NCBI GenBank assembly: GCA_964019425.1
Contig: OZ025850.1
Span: 558,001-622,000, forward strand
DNA: 64,000 nucleotides
Direction of reading: 5' to 3'
Source of the DNA: Flectonema sp. DT1601
Taxonomy: Eukaryota > Euglenozoa > Diplonemea > Diplonemida > Diplonemidae
The notes under the pieces were generated by a model, which was not told the DNA's origin, searched no databases, and saw only the letters and a program-made list of their open reading frames with translations. Of this stretch, positions 58,571 to 64,000 are shown one piece after another; position 1 is the stretch's first letter, and every line of letters begins with the position of its first letter. The position numbers and the translations under genes are program-made.

Positions 58571-60541
58571 ATGAAAAGCTTCTCTTTGAAGGAAACACCT
58601 CTCCAGTCTGAATGGTCCATACGAACACTTGAAGTTGGTGCCAGAGCCTTTAAACAGCAATTATGGATAATCGCAATCTTACTATCAAAAACAGAAGACT
58701 GGTCATCAGCCATTAGAAAAACAAGAGCTTTAAGGACACTGAGACAGCTGCTTAGACCCGTCATTATATTCAAACAGGCAAAAGCAGTATCCAGAGACGT
58801 GTTGAACTCGTTGGAAGTTCATTTTAGTGAACCACCGCCAGAGAGTGTGTTGAGAAGGAATAAAGTGTTATCGGTATTGCCTGAACAGATGATTAGTCAA
58901 ATTAGAAAACAACTAAAGAGATCTGTGTACCCATCGGGATCGTTGATTGCTTGTGAAACTGACAACAATGCGTTGGATTTATTTATTGTTGGGAAGGGAA
59001 TAATTGAAATCCTCATAAGAAATGAATTAGCACCAGGTTTTCGACATATAAAACGTGTTAAGGAACAAGATTCATTTGGTGAATGTGCTTTGCTAACAGG
59101 TCAAAGCAGACTTGTTATGCGTGTTGCGTCTGGGACTAGTATTGCTGTAACCTGGTCACTACGAAGGCTGACATTCACTGCATTGCTGTCAGCTGCTAGT
59201 TCTGATACTCGCAAGCAGCTCAATGATATTTCCCTACGACTTCGAAAAGAAAATTTACCTCATTTTTTTCCAATGTCTCCACATCACTTTACCAATTGCG
59301 GTAGAACAACAATATTCGAAACCTGGTCAACAGAGATGCTTGAGGGGTTACTTCCTTACCTGATTCCAACATCAACGTCACCCGGTACTGTTATGGTTGA
59401 AGAAGGAATGCAATCGAAGGGATTATATATTGTGGTTAATGGCTATGTTGAGGTCGTTAAGAAAAAAGAATCGATGCCTCAATCGTCATCTCGATCTCCT
59501 AATGTCAATAAGAAGATTGTACCAAAAAAATTCATGTCATCATCATCAGATATCGATGATGAAATTTTTATTAATCCGTCGTCTCCAACTTGCAGGAGAA
59601 ATTCTGTCAGGACGTGGACTGGACCAGCATCTGGACTGCTACCAGAACCATTAAGAAGTGAGATTCGTCTTAAAGTTCTCGGTCTTTGGAGTGTTTTTGG
59701 TGTCGAAGAATTGGTGACATCAGAACCAAACAAAGCGACAGTTCGCGCAATGTGTGATGTTGATTGTTGGTTTCTCCCTAAAAGTGATTTCATTAATGAG
59801 TTGTTAAAGTACCCCCACGAGTTCCTATCATCAAAAACTAGAATGGAAGACATTCAAATAGCCAGATTATCAGAAGGTAATGTCTGCTCTGTAGATCTAC
59901 TTCGTGCAGATCCAATCTTGTCAATAATGCCGAGTAGGATTCTGTATGCTTTAGCGAACGCTGCAGATCTTAATATCGTCCCCCTCAGAGGACAATTATT
60001 CGCTGACTCTGCGGTGTGTAAAATATACATTATTGCAAAGGGAAAAGTTCGTAGAACAGTAGCTGTTGGCTGTAAGAGACGTCTAAAGGATACTTCACAG
60101 ACAGACAATAATGCTATCCTGGTATTGGGTGTTACAGAAACTGTGTTAGGGAAATGTTGGCAACAAGGACTGGGTTATGAAGTACATCAACACCCATGTG
60201 AGGTTTGGGTAATCTCACGTGAGCAGTTGTTGGATATTGTTCAGCCAATGCGGACCACATGGGACGCTCTCGTAGAGAAGGCGAAAAAGTATTCAGACTG
60301 CGTGAAGTCTACGATGATGTCAATTCGTAAGAGTAGTGCCAGCACTTCGAAACCATTAAATTCTCCGGTCTTCTTATCATATCCAACAATTCCTAAGAGA
60401 GTCCCGAGGGGATCAGTCTTTCGGAGGAAGGGTTCGCACTTGCCGCTCGCACAATTTCAAAATAGATCACCGTCAATTATGCACCAAGGACACGGACCAT
60501 CATGTTTATTTCCTGCTGTAGACGGTATGCCTGCTTTCTGA
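58571..60541 (+). CDS. Protein with three cyclic-nucleotide-binding-like domains
   Basis: 656 residues from the first in-frame ATG after the acceptor. Domain 1 (~100-210) keeps much of the phosphate-binding cassette (DSFGECALLTGQSRLVMRVAS, with FGE and an Arg). Domain 2 (~255-430) has the fold (GLYIVVNGYVEVV) but a changed cassette (SVFGVEELVTSEPNKATVRAM) and a ~75-residue Ser-rich insert. Domain 3 (~450-570) is more degenerate (IYIIAKGKVRRTV ... VLGKCWQQGLG). The C-terminus is basic and Ser/Pro-rich. There is no kinase or channel domain. It might sense or scaffold cyclic nucleotides or similar ligands; domain 1 is the best candidate for real binding. Confidence 0.78.
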   Translation: MKSFSLKETPLQSEWSIRTLEVGARAFKQQLWIIAILLSKTEDWSSAIRKTRALRTLRQLLRPVIIFKQAKAVSRDVLNSLEVHFSEPPPESVLRRNKVLSVLPEQMISQIRKQLKRSVYPSGSLIACETDNNALDLFIVGKGIIEILIRNELAPGFRHIKRVKEQDSFGECALLTGQSRLVMRVASGTSIAVTWSLRRLTFTALLSAASSDTRKQLNDISLRLRKENLPHFFPMSPHHFTNCGRTTIFETWSTEMLEGLLPYLIPTSTSPGTVMVEEGMQSKGLYIVVNGYVEVVKKKESMPQSSSRSPNVNKKIVPKKFMSSSSDIDDEIFINPSSPTCRRNSVRTWTGPASGLLPEPLRSEIRLKVLGLWSVFGVEELVTSEPNKATVRAMCDVDCWFLPKSDFINELLKYPHEFLSSKTRMEDIQIARLSEGNVCSVDLLRADPILSIMPSRILYALANAADLNIVPLRGQLFADSAVCKIYIIAKGKVRRTVAVGCKRRLKDTSQTDNNAILVLGVTETVLGKCWQQGLGYEVHQHPCEVWVISREQLLDIVQPMRTTWDALVEKAKKYSDCVKSTMMSIRKSSASTSKPLNSPVFLSYPTIPKRVPRGSVFRRKGSHLPLAQFQNRSPSIMHQGHGPSCLFPAVDGMPAF

Positions 60542-60791
60542 CTGGTGGTAACAGTCTTGACTTTGGTTCTTATGCCTTTATATATATTTACACTTGTACC
60601 GGTCTTCGTTATATCAATCGCTCTACCGCTCGGAATTGTATTCGTTCACAGCATTTGCTCTTATTTTTGTTATTTCCATGACATGTGAGGGATTGCCTGA
60701 AGACGATGTTGTGTTCATTATTGTTGAAACATGTTATGTAACATAATAGTAGTAAACCTTATTATTTATTTCAAATAGGAAGATACCAACA
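60542..60791 (+). other. 3' UTR / spacer
   Basis: No gene seen. Acceptor TTTCAAATAG ends at 60778, 13 bases before the kinesin ATG. Confidence 0.4.
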
Positions 60792-62909
60792 ATGGTGAAA
60801 AGCAGCCCCAGGGGGGGTGGTGCTAAAGTAAAGGAAGATTCAATTCAGGTGATGATCAGATGTCGTCCCTTCTCAAAGAGAGAACTCGCATGGTTTGAAG
60901 CGAATGGTAAAGATATCACCTGCATGCTTCACTTTGATGATCAAACTGTAACTGTTTTAGATCCTGACAATTCATACCAACCAAAAGACGCATTTACCTA
61001 CAACCAATGTTTTTGGTCAACAACTGGTTACGACTCCCCAAATGGCTTCGCCGATCAAGAAGACGTCTACGAAGCGACAGGTAAAGTTTTACTTCAATCC
61101 GCACTCGAAGGATACAACGGTTGTATATTCGCATATGGACAGACTGGTTCTGGAAAAACCTACTCGATGCTTGGTGGTCCTAGCTCTCCTGGAGTGTCTT
61201 ATTTATTTATTAGAGATCTATTCGCTCATATTGAACGTGAAAAGTCAGATAATCCAGACACCAAATACAGCGTTGAGATTTCCTTTTTAGAAATCTACAA
61301 CGAACAGGTGAGGGATTTGTTTAACAAGAAGGCTAAGGCTGGGGAATATTCTCCAGTTAAGATCCGACAGCATCCAGTCCACGGTATTCAAATTGAAGGA
61401 CTCATAAGAAGTAAAGTTGAAAACGCTCTTCAGTGTGAAGAGCAAATGGAAAAAGGAGTTAGTGAGAGAGCATTAGCAGAGACCAAAATGAACGCGACAT
61501 CCTCGCGATCTCACGCGATCTGTCAGATATGTATTGAAACTAAAAATGATAAAAAAGGAGTTAATAAAACAAGTTTAATTAACTTAGTTGACCTCGCTGG
61601 TTCTGAAAGACTGAAGATGACTGGGGCTGCTGGAGCGCAATTAACTGAAGCGAAGAACATCAATCAGTCTTTGAGTACTCTTCGTAAAGTCTTCGACGTT
61701 TTGATAGAAAATTCAAAGAAGAAGCAGAAGAATGTTCCCCCGTACCGTGAGTCTATGTTGACGTGGGTTTTGAAGGAATCTCTTGGCGGTAATTCTCGGA
61801 CTATGATGATTGCTGCTGTCAGTCCTTGTGAAGAAAACATGGAAGACACGGTGAGTACGCTTCGATACGCACAGAAAGCGAAAGCAATTGTGTGTAAAGT
61901 TATTCAAAATGAACAGGCTACTCCCAAATTACTTAACAACTTGAAAGGACAACTCGCTGATCTTCAAGCCGAACTTGAGCTCGCAAGAACTTCCAACACA
62001 CGCAACGTACCTGACGGGATGGTTGAAGAATACGAGGAAGAGAAAAAGGCCATGAGTCAACGCATTGCCGAGTGTGAGCTGATGGTAAAGACGAGCAGAG
62101 AACACAAATTTGCGGATGCTTTCAGAAGTGCTTTTGTTAAAGAAAATTACAAAATACAAATAGCAGAACTTAAAAGGGAATTGGCGCTATCAAGAGCTGC
62201 CAATGCCGCCTCTGTTGAAACTCAGCAACAAATCCAAGCCACGTGTGACACCAAACAAGACCTACTTGAGCAGATGAAAGCTGTGTTGAACGAAACACAA
62301 GACCAGTCGAGGAGGTTGGAACAAAAGGTTAATGAATGTCGCTGCAATCAACTTCGTGATAAATTAAAATACTGCACGGATTCCATTGACACGAAGGAAC
62401 AAGAACTTCGAATGGAAGTTCAATATCGGCAACGATCTGAAGACGATTTGGAACGTTTTAAAATTCGCTCCAAAGAGGACACTTCTATTTTAGAACAGAA
62501 AGTCAAACTACAGTCTGTCAGGTTAGAAGAGTTAACTCTATCGAGAGACAAGTACAAGAAGGAATCTTTATTATTAAGTAATCAAAATGAAACGAGTACT
62601 AAGATTATATCAGCGATGAAAGACGCCAGCTCCCCACACAGTGAAAAGTTCAACTCTCCTTCGAGATTCTCTCGATTTTCTTCAAAGTCACCTCCAAGAG
62701 GTACGACATTATTGACTGATCACTTAGCTGGGTCACCAGTTCCTTTTGGAGGGATTACTTCGTCTGCATCTCCCGACTCGAATGGCAGAGCACCCCATTC
62801 TGATTTCTTCTCTCCAAAAGTTCGTCACAACTCTCGCTCTCCAACTGAAGCTGCGGCAGCTTCACTGGCTCCAGCCAGTAAGTCCTCACGCATTAGGTTC
62901 GGTGAGTAG
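60792..62909 (+). CDS. Kinesin, N-terminal motor
   Basis: 705 residues. The motor domain occupies ~15-375 with all nucleotide and switch motifs: IRCRPF (N-4 region), GQTGSGKT (116-123), NATSSRSH (switch I, 234-241) and DLAGSER (switch II, 267-273). A neck and coiled coil run from ~380 to ~610, followed by a Ser/Pro-rich basic tail. The motor looks most like the kinesin-3 group (the long loop before SSRSH, and 'NINQSLSTLRKVFDVLIENS'), but no FHA domain follows, so assignment is tentative. It would be a plus-end motor, perhaps in flagellar or cytoplasmic transport. The end GGT GAG TAG resembles a splice donor; no matching downstream exon was found. Confidence 0.9.
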   Translation: MVKSSPRGGGAKVKEDSIQVMIRCRPFSKRELAWFEANGKDITCMLHFDDQTVTVLDPDNSYQPKDAFTYNQCFWSTTGYDSPNGFADQEDVYEATGKVLLQSALEGYNGCIFAYGQTGSGKTYSMLGGPSSPGVSYLFIRDLFAHIEREKSDNPDTKYSVEISFLEIYNEQVRDLFNKKAKAGEYSPVKIRQHPVHGIQIEGLIRSKVENALQCEEQMEKGVSERALAETKMNATSSRSHAICQICIETKNDKKGVNKTSLINLVDLAGSERLKMTGAAGAQLTEAKNINQSLSTLRKVFDVLIENSKKKQKNVPPYRESMLTWVLKESLGGNSRTMMIAAVSPCEENMEDTVSTLRYAQKAKAIVCKVIQNEQATPKLLNNLKGQLADLQAELELARTSNTRNVPDGMVEEYEEEKKAMSQRIAECELMVKTSREHKFADAFRSAFVKENYKIQIAELKRELALSRAANAASVETQQQIQATCDTKQDLLEQMKAVLNETQDQSRRLEQKVNECRCNQLRDKLKYCTDSIDTKEQELRMEVQYRQRSEDDLERFKIRSKEDTSILEQKVKLQSVRLEELTLSRDKYKKESLLLSNQNETSTKIISAMKDASSPHSEKFNSPSRFSRFSSKSPPRGTTLLTDHLAGSPVPFGGITSSASPDSNGRAPHSDFFSPKVRHNSRSPTEAAAASLAPASKSSRIRFGE

Positions 62910-64000
62910 CCTGTTAAGTTTATCTTTGGCATCGAGTGGTGTCATATTTTACTACTTATTGCTTTGATATAAGCGCCAGTATCCTATTCCATATTAAGAT
63001 CTGAAGAGTTGCTATTCACTCTGAGGTCTCACAGGGAGCAGGACAATAAATACTAGAAAATACTCCCTAAGAGGGGTAATTCATTCAACATGCGATTTGT
63101 GTCTTTACGACATTTTTTTTGTGGTTGTTTTTTTTTCTTCTTTTTCTTCTATTCTTGAAAGACAATTGCGTTTCAGTTCGACGTATTTTTTCTTATTGTA
63201 TAATTCTTTTTATCATTTTTTTTCCCAATTCCCCTACTTAATTTTTTTCATTTTTTTTTTTTTTTTTCACCCCCCCCTCCATTGTTGTTGATGATGTTAT
63301 TGTGAATAAGTTTATTGTCTCAAAGGCGACTGAGCAGCTATTCAGAGGCCAGTCTGCACATTTCTTTTGCATCAGTTCAGCTTTATTATAATTCGACGAA
63401 CGAGTAACTGTTAGCAACAATTAATGCTTTGTGTCCTTCGTCGTTCATGTTTAAAACCTGCTTATGCAATGTTTTCAGCCGCTGTTTCTTTGTGTGATAT
63501 TTTTTTTTTTTTTTTTGCTAACCCTTATTGTTGGGGGAAAAAAAGAAAAAAAAAAAAAAAACAAACCTACCTCAGTGGTGGGAGGTGTCGTGAGACAGGT
63601 TAGTTTTACCCTATTGATATAGAGAGAGACATAGAGGGTGGTGTATGATACGAGAGGAACTCTCGTTTCAGTCCCTAACATTATTATTCATAGGAATGGT
63701 GTTCCCCCAGTAACAGTAGGTACTTATAGTAAAGATCGGTAAAAAAAAAAAAAAAAAAACAACAGCTGTCTTATTGTCAGCCTATAGAGAACGAGCACAG
63801 CTCGATGAAAAGAAAACAAACCGAAAGTACTTCCGACGAAAAATTAAAAGCAAATCAGCCATCTCTCGTTGGCTAGTCTGTTTCTTGTTTCAGTTCAATA
63901 CATTTTATTTTTATACTTTGTTATTTAAAAAAGCGAAGCGTCTCTATTTTTTTTGAACGTTAGAACTCGAGGGAGCCTATGTCACACTTCTTCAGCGAAG
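62910..64000. other. 3' spacer to window end
   Basis: T and A runs, no supported gene. An acceptor-like CTTATTGTCAG ends at 63780 and is followed by ATG at 63804 with 23 codons before TAG; a next gene may begin near here, but the evidence is too weak to call it. Confidence 0.45.

Overview
The window is nuclear DNA of a euglenozoan protist, most likely a diplonemid. Four sequence facts support this. (1) Every one of about 19 host protein-coding genes lies on the + strand, as in polycistronic units. (2) Most genes have a T-rich tract ending in AG, 10-100 bases before the start codon, as expected of spliced-leader (SL) trans-splice sites. (3) A sequence ending CAGTTTCTGTACTTTATTG, the conserved 3' end of kinetoplastid and diplonemid spliced leaders, sits at 48701-48738. 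(4) One gene looks like a paraflagellar-rod protein. Unlike kinetoplastids, about ten genes also carry short cis-introns (66-94 nt, GTATG...ACAG). The DNA is AT-rich, and nearly every spacer and many introns contain long A or T homopolymers. Species assignment is inference.

Layout. 1-2192: 3' half of a LINE with an RNase H domain and an (AACT)n tail. 2.5-12.0 kb: paraflagellar-rod-like protein, duplicated WH2/polyproline actin-binding protein, mitochondrial-type helical protein, NDUFAF3-domain protein, membrane-anchored metallophosphoesterase. 12.0-15.8 kb: gene-poor spacer with one LINE relic. 15.8-19.3 kb: three identical ribosomal protein eL29 genes with a five-unit ~270-bp tandem array of box C/D snoRNA genes between copies 1 and 2. 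19.6-23.4 kb: fibronectin-III protein and type I membrane protein. 23.4-26.8 kb: spacer. 26.8-38.6 kb: DnaJ membrane protein, CHMP1 (ESCRT-III), bacterial-type TPR protein, RRM-amino-acid-transporter fusion, UBA/DUF3626-like protein, FAD oxidoreductase. 39.0-48.4 kb: a ~3078-residue protein with roughly nine or ten degenerate class III nucleotide-cyclase homology modules. 48.5 kb: a lone minus-strand tRNA-Val(CAC). 48.7-55.8 kb: a full-length LINE whose DNA begins with the host spliced leader. 55.9-62.9 kb: coiled-coil protein, zinc-knuckle protein, triple cyclic-nucleotide-binding-domain protein, kinesin. 62.9-64.0 kb: spacer.

How parts may relate. The paraflagellar-rod-like protein, the cyclase-homology giant, the cyclic-nucleotide-binding protein and the kinesin could all act in the flagellum, but proximity in a euglenozoan polycistron is not evidence of common function. 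The eL29/snoRNA block is a translation/ribosome-biogenesis cluster of the kind kinetoplastids keep in tandem repeats. The strongest novelty is the SL-tipped LINE: it indicates that the element's RNA was trans-spliced before reverse transcription, so the element captured a host leader at its 5' end.
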